From Phylloscopus collybita (lineage: Eukaryota; Chordata; Aves; Passeriformes; Phylloscopidae), in contig JAJNNQ010000003.1 of NCBI GenBank assembly GCA_027886175.1, positions 24,841,501-24,905,500 on the forward strand: a stretch of 64,000 bases of DNA. The letters run 5' to 3'. Under the pieces are notes generated by a model. That model saw only the letters and a program-made list of their open reading frames with translations. It was not told where the DNA came from and searched no databases. Each line of letters opens with the position of its first letter. The first letter of the stretch is position 1. Positions 1 through 11,070 of the stretch are shown here, piece after piece. Position numbers and translations under genes: made by a program.

Positions 1-132
1 GGTGGAGCTGACACCCCTCAGCATGGGAAGTACAAACCTGCCTGTGCCCAGCCATGAGGAAAGGCCTTACAGATACCAGGGACACAAAAACCCCAACAAG
101 AGAACGGGCTTGGCTTTTCTGCCAAAAAAATC

Positions 133-153
133 GGGGGGGGGGGGGGGGGGGGG
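133..153. repeat. Poly(G) homopolymer, 21 bp
   Basis: An uninterrupted run of 21 G, preceded by a short A run and followed by aagagaaaaaaa. Pure G runs this long are rare in vertebrate DNA and can form G-quadruplex structures. The exact length may be affected by sequencing error. Confidence 0.9.
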
Positions 154-775
154 AAGAGAAAAAAATAGACAGGAAGTCTCTTTCTTCCTTTTTCTTTTTT
201 TAAGATGTGTACAGTATTAGAGAACACAGAGAGCCAAAGTCATTTTGAACACAATGCAGAAGGAATGAGAGAATAGCAGGCAGCTTGTTGTGGCACAACC
301 ATTGGCTACAAAGCGCCACTTGTTATCTGTGTGCTAAAAATACTGCCATGATTAACAGCAAGGAGCAAGGAAAAAACAAATAATAGAAGAATAAATGATG
401 TAACCATGTTAGGAAAAAAAAAAAAAAAAGCAAGCATGTGACATTTCACCACTTCCAACAGGATCTGAACAGACTTCAGTTGTCTGCAGCATCATCCATG
501 TTTGAGGTACCCTGAAGAACTGGACAGAGGGTGGGTTGGGCTGGTACTACTGAAGGCCAGTGGAGCAGGCATTAGTCACTATCAACAGCACACAAATATC
601 ACAGCTAGGTATTTCAGTATGGGAAAAAACTCTGCAAGTCCACAGAGCTGACACTGTTGGGTAATTAATTCCTCTTTTAGATATGATAGCAAGCATAGCA
701 CAAGACACTGGTGATGGACAATTATGCCTGAATCTGTTCTACAGAGATTCACAGAGAGAGAAATTACAACATGAA
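154..775. other. Unique sequence without recognisable gene
   Basis: AT-rich intronic-type DNA with a poly(A) run near 413-429. I see no coding exon or known repeat. Confidence 0.5.
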
Positions 776-780
776 CAAAC

Positions 781-1544
781 TGTCTTGGGTTGTGGAACCA
801 AAAATCTGTATTCTATTTCATCTGCTAAAAGCAGTTGGGGAGGTGTTTTTCTTTCTCTCTTGTAACTCTGGGGGTAGGAGGGGGCAGGTGCCTTTTGATA
901 ATGGGCCAGCTGTTAAACCAGGTGGGGCAGTGCTGCTTATCTCTTTTCACAATGGGCCATTAAGACTCCCCAAAGCAGTACATCCACAATACCCTCCCCA
1001 AACTATACCCTCCCCAAAGCAGTACATTCACAAACAGTATATCCACATGCCATTGTGAGATGCTCCACCCAGTGCAAGGAGCCAATCATTCCTACCTGGA
1101 TAAAAACTGAGACACAGGAACAGAAAGTACCCAGCTTCACCCGATTCCTGGAGGAAGACTGGACCCTTCCCACCATCACTGGACTCTTGTTCTACAGGAT
1201 CATCTCTGCTCCACCAGAACCACCTCTGCCACTCCAGGAGGACTCACTTTGGGACTGCTCCCAACCCCCTGACCAACAGGGTGTCAGGTTGTAGCTCTGA
1301 CTCTGTCAGGGTTCTCCAAAATTGTTGTTTGTTTGTTTGCTGGTTTGGTTGGGTAGTTTTGTTTTCTACTACATTTGTATTGTTAATATTCCTAGTAAAG
1401 AACTGTTATTCCTATTCCCAAACTCTTTGCCTGAAAGCCCTTAGTTGCAAAATTATAATTTGGCAGGGGTGAGGGTTTTACATTCTCCATTCTAAGGAAA
1501 ACCCCAGTTTCCCTGGCAGATACCTGTCCTTCCAAACCAAGACA
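781..1544 (+). mobile_element. Solo LTR of an endogenous retrovirus, ERVL-like (764 bp)
   Basis: The element begins TGTCTTGG and ends CCAAGACA, a perfect 8-bp terminal inverted repeat with TG...CA ends. It is flanked on both sides by the same 5-bp sequence caaac (776-780 and 1545-1549). A 5-bp duplication is typical of class III (ERVL) integration. The U3 part contains short direct repeats (ccctccccaaagcagtacat-like units around 970-1035). Downstream are a (GTTT)n stretch and an AGTAAA polyadenylation-like hexamer at 1394-1399, followed by the pyrimidine-rich block typical of avian ERVL R/U5 regions. No internal retroviral genes adjoin it, so it is a recombined solo LTR. The orientation is inferred from the position of the polyadenylation-like signal. 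Confidence 0.85.
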
Positions 1545-1549
1545 CAAAC

Positions 1550-4500
1550 TCACATGCTTTGAAAGTTATGCTGGACAAAGGCAAGAGGAGCGAGAGAAGG
1601 AGGAAGCATTGACTGTCATGTCCTACCAGTGCACAGAAAATCTTTCAACAAAGCAACTGGGTTAACAAGCTAAGGACCAAGTTGTCATGTTTTAATGACT
1701 TTAGACCAAGTGTTTCCTGTCAGGAATGCCAAAGTAGTTTCTGCAGACGTTTGCTAAACTTGCCAATCCTCTACTCTGAGACTGCATTTAAAGAATAATT
1801 AATGAGAAAAGGTTTTTAAATTAGATTAAAATTAATCAAAAGAGGTGCAGAGGGTGAGGAAGCCATTTACTGCTTGCATTTTAGATGAACCACCTCTTTT
1901 TACCAGGGCAAAAAATTAATCAAAAAAAAAAAAAGGATCAATTTGGCAAAAGGTAAATAATTTCACCTGATTTTCTTAGTACCTAAACTAAGATCTTACT
2001 AATCCCTGAGATGTACAGGATGGTCCAATGTGTCTGTCTAGTTTTACACACACTTACAAGTTCCTGTTTGGATTCTGCCTTGGTGTGAGACTAAATACTA
2101 CCAAAAGTGACTGGCCTCCATGTAGACAGTCATGTTCAGCAGTAATGGTCTCATTTATTTTGGAAAAGCATATGCAACTCTAATGACAACTCTCCCCCTG
2201 GCAAATGGTGCAAACACAGCAAATTGCTTGAGGAAAAAAAAACAAAACCCACAAACATTTTATCTGTGTTTTACTGGTTTTCATCTCAAATAAACAATAT
2301 ATGATCCACATAAAAAGGTACGGTGATGCTGATCAAGATTAACAACAACACGGACTCTGAACTTTTCAGAAGGATGAAATGACTCCAAATCAATTTTTAT
2401 TGCCCGGGAATTTCTTTCCTTTATACAATTTTACAAAGAACCCACCCAAGGGGTGGAAGAAAGACAAACTTCTTCAACTACATTGGTCAAGTCAGAGGGA
2501 CATCAAGCAAAGGTCCCTCCTAGAGAAAAGAATGCAAAACACAGGATACAGTGAGGAAAACGTGTCTCTTGTTGACAGAACAGTGCCTGGGAAAAAGTTT
2601 TAGAGAAACCAAAACATCACAGTACGAACCATGACTACAGTAAGGTAAAAACTATTACAAATTACTGGATGATTAGCCCAGCAGAGGCCAAATTTGTTAG
2701 GCAATCAAAGCCTGTGGCTTAATGCCACTGCTCTACCAGGGACAAGCCTGGAAGCTGTAGAAGCAGAACCAGGAGCCCCTTGTGAGAGCACAACAGGGTG
2801 CTCACACCACGAGGATGCAGTCCCCAGCCTCCCTGAACCCAAAGGAGCTGCAGCTCTGAGCAGAGCTGTGAGCTGCATCCTTTTGCCCTTGTGCCACCTC
2901 AGTGCCAGGGGATTGTCTGCTGGCTGACACCTTCTCCTTCACAAACCTCTCTGCTCTTGTACAGGTGGCTTCCCACACTTGTGGACTGGAGTCCAGGCTG
3001 GAAACCTCAGTCTTGGTCTTGTCTGTGCACAAATCCATGGGGAGCACTCATGGATGTGAGCTGGGCACTGTTTGCAGCATGCAGTTAGACAGAGACACCA
3101 AATGCATCTGCACAACCAGCAGGTCAAAGCTCCTGATGGAGAGCCTACCATGATGTTTTGATGCTCATGGCTCACCATGCAGGTGAATGAGGAAGCCAGG
3201 GCTCTGTGCTGTGCTTCTGAGAGGCATCACTCTCACCTTGAACACAACATGGCCTGGGAGCACAGGCTGCTCTCAGGAGCAGTCCAGGATTGCTGCTGAA
3301 TGCTGAGAGCTCTGGCCAAAGCCCTGCCAGGTATCCCAACCCAACCCTTCAGCAGACAGCCCAGCCTGGCACAAGAGCAGAGTGGGGGAGCCATGGCAGG
3401 ACTGCCTTGCTGGGGAGGCAGAGCAGATTTCTGCACATTTTCCATCCTGTTCTTTTACTTAGCACACAGAGGCCTTAGAAGGGAATGAGAATTCCATGTC
3501 TTATTCCCCCCTTAAACTTCTAAAATCTGTGTGAAACAATCAAAGGAAAAAAAAAAAAAAGACTGTGAAGAAAGTAACCAGTGTAAGAAAACAGCTGAAA
3601 GCCAACAGGTAAGTCCTGCTTACTTCACCCATCCCACAAAAAGCTACTTAACCTGTGCCATTAGAAGCTGATTGTCAGCTTGGGCAGAGGAGCTGGAGCC
3701 TGTGACAAGCCTGCAGTGACACAGCTGATAGTGCCACAGCCAGAGAGCCCCTCCAGCCCAGGGCAGAGTCAGCACCTTGCTGTGTTTCAGGGACTCTCAG
3801 GTTTATGGGGCTGCTGGGCAACTGCATCTCACTGCTGAAAAAAAAACCTTTGTAAGAGAAGGAAATTAAAAAAGCAGCTCTTAGCAGCAGTAGCTGTCCC
3901 TGCAGGAAAAGAGCAGCATCTGTCACACACATGGATGGCACAGCAGGGACAGTATCTCAGAGTTTTGGTGGCTACAGGACACAACAAAAGGCTGGACACA
4001 TCCCTTGCAGGGTCTCTCTGACTCAGAGCAGCTCCTGCAGACAGCACCATCATCTCTCTGTACCTGCTCCATGCAGGCTTCTTTTTGGGGTTTTTAAATG
4101 CAGAGGAACTATTTTAACCATAAAACCTGTTTCCACTGTTTTAACCATAAAAATCTATTTCAGCCTTGTTTAAAACCTGCTCTGTGTTTCCTTCAAACTA
4201 ATCAGAGCAGCAATCAGAGGCTGCCAGCACAACACTGACATGGAAATACAGCTCCAAGCTGTCCCAGGGCAGGGAAGCTCAGGGTCCCAGCTGGGACCAC
4301 GGCACAGCCCAGCCCAGGTGCCCTGCAAGGACTCTGGGGACCCCCAGGGTGACCTGGGCTCACCAGCAGGACCTCAGGAGCACCAGTGCTGCACCTCCAG
4401 TAAGAGGCAGTGATTAATCACCCAGCTGCATGCTGTGGGAGTGGAAATGAAAAGCCTTTTATTGGCAACCTCATTATTTAGCGATAATTAGAGCCCAGTG

Positions 4501-6532
4501 TGCCATAAACTGCCCTCAGATTTTATTTTTACAAAGAGAAGGCAAATTCACTGCTCCTTCTACAGATCTCTTCAGTTAGCCCTCAAGTACAGAGGAAGTT
4601 GGAAATGCAATGTTAAATCCAATGCAGAATTAAACAAACCTTGACCCACTCTGTGCTTTTCAGGGAGATGAGAAAGGGAGAACTGTTGCTTAAATTATTC
4701 CTGCAGCTTTACTTGCTTAGTCTCCAGCAGCTCTAATCTGGCTCATTTGTAATTTCTCCCAACTGCAGGAGGCACACTGGAATTGCCAGAGAAGATCAGC
4801 TCACCAGCACATTTTGCCCTGAATTCCTGCCTCTGGCAACTGCCTGTCTTTTAACCTGCACTGCCCAGCTAACAAAAAGTATTTTTCTGAAGCAGGATGC
4901 CAGCTTGTAGCCTCAAGCCTTCAATTCACTTCTTGCCCCCACCTTTCCTCCCAAAGGTCTACATTGTCCTTTACACTCTGGTCATGCTGGCGTAGCTTTC
5001 ACTGGCTTTCCCAAACACGAGACACAGAAGGAATTTCTTCCCCAACAAGAGAGATGTCATGAGGCAGATCCCAGGGTTCAGAAGGCTGGGATATCTTCTA
5101 GGAGTTAGAGAGACACAGAAGGGAGACCCAAAACACCTGATGGCTGAGGCTACACCTACAGCTGTAATTCTCTGGCAAACTCCTGGCCTTGCCCATGGTT
5201 TTATGTAAGAGGAGTGTATTACCACATTTCCTTACAAAGCAAAGAAGCAGCAATTTCTGATTAAAGAAAAAAAAAAAATCTTTAAGCTTGGCAATATCCA
5301 AATAAAAGCCACTTCTAGCTTTTGTGACAGAGCACCAATCCCACTCCCCAAGTGCCCGAGGCACCTGAGAAGGGCAGGGACAGAAGCTGGTGTGCTGCCC
5401 TGGACATTCCTGCAGCTGCCACACAGACGGTGCTGCAAACACCCTGCTGCTGCTTCAGCACACCACCAGGGAGTGAAGCACACTCATCCTGAGAATCAGA
5501 CAGCACTAAATACTGATTTTGGGTAGCAAAGAAGCTTAAGATTTCTCAGTTCAAATTTGAAAGCCAGCACAGTAATTTTCTGTCCCTTCCTTGTGCTCAC
5601 TTGACACACCAATCCCAACAGGTGAGGAACCACGCTTCCATTTGAATGTAATTTCAAATAACAACAGCACATTATTGCTGAAGAGTGATTAGTACCAGCA
5701 CTTCCATCACAAGCTAAGTGGCACAATAATATTCCTGCTGAAGTTCAGATCTCTGCTGAAGCTCCTGGAGTGGTCACTCCTGCAGAATCTCTGAAGTTCT
5801 TACGCTGCATTCAGTGGGGAGAGTCACTCTGTGCATCATTGTTAGAGCTGAGCAGGTTTTTAAAAAAGCAACCCTTCATGAATTACTGTATTAAGTCAGC
5901 AGAGAGGAAAAAGTCAGTTTGCATGGATTCTACTGAAAAAAAAAATCAAGTCGTTTCAGTTCCAATAAACTATTACATTCTCGAAATCGTAATTTTATAG
6001 TGAAGTCTAATACACGGAGCAATTTAAAACAAAACCGGGGGATGTTCTGTACAATCTATGAATATTCAGCAGCAATTTGAACCTTGAGCTCCCCCTTGTG
6101 CCACGCAGCCAAATTACGAACAGAGTAATTGGGGTTTCCCTTACAGCCTTGGCTGGTGGGGATTTTGGGAAGAGTGGATCCAAGAATGCTGGAGCAGTCC
6201 CTGCCCAGCCCGTCCCCACGACGGGTTAACAGCACACACAGACTGGGAAAAAAGACTCAGGGAAGGTGAGAACAAGGGGTTTGTACTTGTGCTCAGTTCA
6301 CAAAAGTATGAATATTTCATAATGCTACTGACACATCAAAATGCAGCTGCAGCTCAATGCATGTGATCCATGTTACATGCAAAATGTAGCATCCAGATAC
6401 ACTTTCTTTACATAGATTCCTTCACTTTAACCAAAACATTGTTTGTGACACGTTTTTCAATCCATATTCTTCTCCCTGAATCCACATAATCTGAGGCATA
6501 TAGTGCTACAAGAAATAGCCTCTGAAAAACCA
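1550..6532. other. Intronic sequence without recognisable gene
   Basis: Short A-runs occur near 411-429, 1920-1934 and 3545-3560. A ~22-bp unit built around ttttaaccataaaa is repeated near 4112 and 4139. The AT-rich stretch 4440-4530 contains TAATTA-type homeodomain cores and may be a conserved non-coding element, which cannot be tested here. No exon or known transposable element is convincing. Confidence 0.4.
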
Positions 6533-6900
6533 AGTGTCACTCCAGCCTGAGCCAATCTAATGTTTTAAAGACAGAGAACACCACAGGCAATAACTGTGCA
6601 GACAACAAATTAGTCTGCTTCAAGGACAGTCTTTGAGGCCACTCATTCTAAGCCCTCATTCCAGATTTATTCTTTTACCCCGAAGTCATAGCTCATCTAG
6701 GGATTGATAAGGAAAATGCTGCTTGGTTACATTAGCTCCACGATGCTCTGGGTAACTGATGCTGGCAACCTGAGAGCCCCAAGAATTACAATCCCTCTTT
6801 TCACTAACAGAAAGTGTTTCTTCAAGCAAAGTTCCCTGGTTTGAAATATTTCTGTTTTTCTCACGAGGAAAATCTGTGCCTGTAACTGAGGTTGGCTTAT
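6533..6900 (-). repeat. ~366-bp repeat, copy A (inverted relative to copy B at 10419)
   Basis: Its reverse complement matches 10419-10782 almost end to end. By eye I count about a dozen substitutions plus one 4-bp and one 1-bp indel, roughly 96% identity. Copy A is flanked by the direct repeat aaacca on both sides (6527-6532 and 6901-6906), which resembles a 6-bp TSD. The ends are not TG...CA, there is no poly(A) tail, and I see no open frame of recognisable function. It could be a short non-autonomous mobile element, a solo LTR of unknown type with eroded ends, or the source of a templated duplication. I do not recognise the family. Confidence 0.8.
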
Positions 6901-6906
6901 AAACCA

Positions 6907-7555
6907 CACACAAATAAAAACCACTTAAAGGTGACAGTGCTTAAAAAACCAAACTAATGCACATATAAAATACATCTTAAAAATGTGTATCAAGAACTTC
7001 CCTTGCACCAGAGATTATATCAAGATGAAAGGCTGCTCACCTTACAACCAACGTGGAATTAGACTTCAGCAATTGCATTTATACTGAAATATGAAAGAGC
7101 TGTATTTATCAGAAGTCTGTGGTCTGATGTTTTTCTGGGCCTTCAAGCACAGCTCTGCACAGGGCTGCTGTAAATCTGCTTTTCCTGAGATTGATTCCAC
7201 TCTCCTGCCCTGCTTTCTGAACCAGGGGCTCTCAGCATAAAGGCAGGGAGTTGACAGGAGTAGCCTTCAAATATCATCCTAGGTTTTGAGGGGGATTTTT
7301 TTCCTTTTGTTTTAGTAATTTTTCTATTTTTCCCATCGTTTTCTGTGACAATGATTTTAGATTTTTTTTTCCAGACACAGATACTGATTTGCACTGGGCT
7401 GAATGCAGATCCCCAAGGAATGAGCACAAATTAAGCAGCTTCATTAGATGAGCATTCCTCATTTCCAATTTGGGGCTTTCTTGGTGATCTTTCAGGCAGT
7501 CTTAATCCAGTGGATATGGGCAATATGGATTTAATAAACACACATGGTTTTACTC
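6907..7555. other. Intronic sequence, nothing recognised
   Basis: AT-rich DNA with a T-rich patch near 7285-7375. No exon or repeat family is supported. Confidence 0.4.
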
Positions 7556-7736
7556 AGAATGTTGCCTGGCACTGTGTCAAATGCCTCACAGAAATCTAAA
7601 TGTACTAACAGAGTTAACTTTATCAAACTTTTGTGAATGCCAACAAAAACCCAGCAAGGCTGCCTGATAAGATCCCCTTTATAAACCAGAGTTCCCTGGA
7701 ATTATGTTTCTACCTCTAGGCCCCACATGACCCTTC
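7556..7736 (-). mobile_element. Ancient LINE reverse-transcriptase remnant (L3/CR1-like)
   Basis: The plus strand carries cactgtgtcaaatgcct followed by cagaaatctaaatgtact. This is the reverse complement of the DFSKAFDTV-type motif region of CR1/L3 reverse transcriptases, in a heavily decayed form. The following ~100 bases (tttatcaaacttttgtgaatg, gcctgataagatcc, ccagagttcc) keep the layout of the same ancient amniote repeat as I remember it. It is far too mutated to code. Confidence 0.55.
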
Positions 7737-10376
7737 CTAACTGCAATTCCCAACTGCTTGAGCATCCCATTCACTGGTTCTGCACCAGGGACACCTCCTG
7801 AGCTTTTCCTCCCAGGTTTCCCAAGCAGTGTTTGACAAGTGAAGCCATTTCTGTGACCTCAGGGACAGAATTTGTCCCCACAGTGGTCCCTGGAGAGCCA
7901 CAGCAGCCACCAGGGTTACACCTGCACAGTCACAGGTGTGTTTGTACCTCAGCTGTGCATGTGCTGGCACAGTTTGTGCACAGAAACAAAGAAAAAGGGT
8001 AAAAGCAACCACTTTTGTGGCAAACCAAGGCTGTATTTGCAGAAGTTTGCTTCCCTTCCACCCATCTTTTGCACCCTCAGCAAATCAAAGCTTCTGTCAA
8101 GACCCTATCTACTGCACATGAAACTGCTGTTTCCCTTTGTCTTGTAAAACAAATCGGTTGTGTTTCTTTGAAATAATTTCATCCTGGCCTAATTCTGTTA
8201 CTGTAAAAACCCAGAGAGTCAGACTTGCATTGATACCAGGAGGGCACCTGGCCAAGCCTGATTGATTTTACCTTTTTCTCCACTCTTCCCTGGGATGTGT
8301 GTACCTGAGCCTCTGGTCCTTAGTGGGGAAACCCCTGGAATTGGAATGTTTCTGTGGTGCCACATGGCTACCCCCAGGAAGGAGCAGGAGACCCCCAGTT
8401 CCTAAGCACAACCATTCCTGGGGTGATGTGCTCAGCACGGGAAATCAGACCCCCAAAAATAGTTTGATGCATTCTCACTGCTACAAGTTCCAAGAAATCC
8501 GATGGGTGTGCAGATTTGAATATTGAAATATAGAGATATTGAAATAAAACCAGCACACTGCTCCCTCTTCTTACTCTCTCTTAAGCATCATAAGGAAGAT
8601 GTCTTAGCTCCCAGTGCCATCACTCTTCCCCCACAGCTCATTCTGCTTTCACAATTGGAGTGTATTTTTTACACTCACTTTCCACAGTTTTTACACATTT
8701 TTACTGTTTACAGCAATAAAAAGATCAGGAGGATATATTTTGAAAATTTAAGGGTTTTTAGATTAAAAAAAGAATATATTCTCCTTACTTATATTCCATA
8801 GCAGAGAAGGAAAAGAAAGAAAACAGAAGTGCTTACAAAGCCACAGAAAAATAAAGTTACATAAAACAATTGTTTAAACTTTTCTGTCTTGTTTGATGCT
8901 AAATGAAAAAAAAACTCCCAAAACCTCATCACAAAGAGCTCCAAAATTGGATTTTTTATTTTTGCTATTGCTGTTGTTGATTGAGCTTGCACATCTGTGA
9001 ATTAAAAAGAACTACCATTTGGGGAGCACATTTATCTCTTCTGTTGAAGACGTGTGCCAGTTTTCAGATATTTGTTTTTTGATAAAAAAAGAAAGAAAAC
9101 AACAACAACAACAAAAAAAAACAAACAAAAAACCACAAACATAATCAAGTGCCCTTGGTTTCTAAGAAGAGCACAGCAAAAGGCTGACCATTAGATGGCC
9201 TGGACACACAAACTGAAATTAAACTTGTGAAACTTCAGCTCTAGAGTGTGTGTTTCTGGGAGATAAACATGTAACACGTTCTAACAAATCAAAGTTAATC
9301 TATTGTTATCTCTCTTTTATTTCATCAGCTCTTTGGATTAGACTACACAGCTTCACTACCACGCACCAGGAACTGAGCAGATGGAAAAATCTTTTTTATT
9401 CTTCTTACTTTAAAGAATACATTTTTCAAAGCCTGATTATAAATCCTTGGCTGGCAGGAATTACTACCATAAGTATTGTGTAAGAAATATATTCTCAGCA
9501 CAATGCAAAAGGCTTTCATGGTGGATTTGAGGAAAGTAATGAAAATTAACATTAAACCTGAAACCGGGCAGACACTGCACCTTTCCACACCAAGTCTAAC
9601 AGCATACATTCAGATTTCCATATTGGCCCTTATTTGATATTTTTAGCTACAGAGCAGGTGCTTTTAGGCATTTTTAATGCATCTGCATATTTCTGCCTGT
9701 CACTGCACTGTAGTGCCTTAAGCCTGAGGAGGAAAATGGCACTAAGCCTACACCAAATGGTGCCTGTGCCACCTTCCCATATCAGAAAATGAGTTTAAAT
9801 AGCACCTGTGGTTGACTTGTCCCCAAAAGAGTGTCCCACACCTTGTGGGTGAGGCAGGGCAGGTGGGCACACCTGTGTGCAGGGGATGCTCCACTCACCT
9901 CTTCTCACAGGACTCTGGTGTCACAGTCAATATGTAGCAGTCCAGACAGACACTGCACTCAAAGTGCTTCATTAAAAGCCTCAGGGGATTCCAAGCATCA
10001 GCACCTTGTTATTCAAAAGTCATCCACACCTTTTCTCTGTATTCCCTATGTGCAGCTCCACACAGCTCTGGCTCTTTTTCTCTTTCTTCTCCAGTTCTGA
10101 CTCACTCCATCCTGTCCCCAGCACAGTCACCTCACCCTGTCCTACAAACAGCATCTCACCTTTTCTGTTCCCTTACACATCCTCCTGTCCCCAGCTCTTC
10201 TCAGCACAGCCAGCAGACTCCAACTGACTCCAATCAGCTCACTCATTCTTTATCACACCCATGGCTGTTAGGGCAAGGCTGTTCCCAATCTTGGATAATT
10301 AACACAGCTGTAACATATCAAGGGCAAGATTGCCTTCAGCAGCATCTCCTTTTGTCTCCCCACACTCTGGTATGAC
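7737..10376. other. Intronic sequence, nothing recognised apart from an A-rich microsatellite
   Basis: I see no exon with convincing splice sites and no further transposable element. The segment 9990-10220 is pyrimidine-rich (many tcc/ctt words) without forming a clean repeat. Confidence 0.4.
9083..9136. repeat. A-rich simple repeat with (AAC)n core
   Basis: A run of A-rich sequence built from aac/aaac units, a low-complexity microsatellite. It has no LINE body upstream that would make it a retroposon tail. Confidence 0.8.
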
Positions 10377-10418
10377 CATGACCTGATCACTCTCTACAAC
10401 TCCCTGAAAGGTGGAGTC
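10377..10418 (+). mobile_element. CR1 LINE fragment, upstream part (split by insertion)
   Basis: The words tgatcactctctacaact and ccctgaaaggtggag match the CR1 3'-region phrase that normally runs directly into caggtggggtcggtctctt. That continuation appears only after 10783, so this short segment is the 5' part of the same CR1 copy, separated from the rest by the ~364-bp repeat copy B. Confidence 0.7.
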
Positions 10419-10782
10419 TAAGCCAACCTCAGTTACAGGCACAGATTTTCCTCATGAGGAAAACAGAAATATTTCAAACCAGGGAACTTTGAAGAAACAC
10501 TTTCTGTTAGTGAAAAGAGGGATTGTAATTCTTGGGGCTCTCAGGTGCCAGCATCAGTTACCCAGAGCATCGTGGAGCTAATGTAACCAAGCAGTATTTT
10601 CCTTATCAATCCCTAGATGAGCTATGACTTCAGGGTAAAAGAATAAATCTGGAATGGGGGCTTAGAATGAGTGGCCTCAAAGACTGTCCTTGAAGCAGAC
10701 TAATTTGTTGTCTGCATAGTTATTGTCTGTGGCGTTTTCTGTCTTTAAAACATTAGAGGGGCTCAGGCTGGAGTGACCCTTG
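10419..10782 (+). repeat. ~366-bp repeat, copy B, inserted inside a CR1 element
   Basis: This is the reverse-oriented partner of 6533-6900 (about 96% identical by eye). On both sides the sequence is CR1, and removing copy B restores a normal CR1 reading, so copy B is a later insertion. The flanks ggagtc on the left and ggaact on the right could be a diverged 6-bp TSD, but two mismatches make this uncertain. It contains no recognisable gene. Confidence 0.8.
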
Positions 10783-11070
10783 GAACTCAGGTGGGGTCGG
10801 TCTCTTTCTCTAGGCAGTAGCTGACAGAAGGAGAGGACACAGTCCTAAGTTGTGCCAAGGGAAATTCAGGTTGGATGTCAGGAAAAAGCTTTTACAGAAA
10901 AGGTGATAAAGCACTGGAATGGTCTGTCTGGGGAGGTGGTGGAGTCACCACCCCTGGATGTTTATAAAAAGCCTGGCTGTGGCACTGGGTGCCATGGTTT
11001 AGTTCAGGTGTTGGGGCTGGGTTGGACTCGATGATCTTGGGAGGTCTCTTCCAGCCCTGTGATCCTGTGA
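10783..11070 (+). mobile_element. CR1 LINE 3' end
   Basis: Recognisable CR1 3'-end words follow in order: caggtggggtcggtctctt, gttgtgccaagggaaattca, ggaatggtctgtctgggga, ggtggtggagtcaccac, ttggactcgatgatcttggg and cttccagccctgtgatcctg. It ends in a degenerate form of the CR1 terminal octamer repeats (gatcctgtga). The piece is a 5'-truncated, non-coding copy on the plus strand, continuous with 10377-10418 before copy B arrived. Confidence 0.9.
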
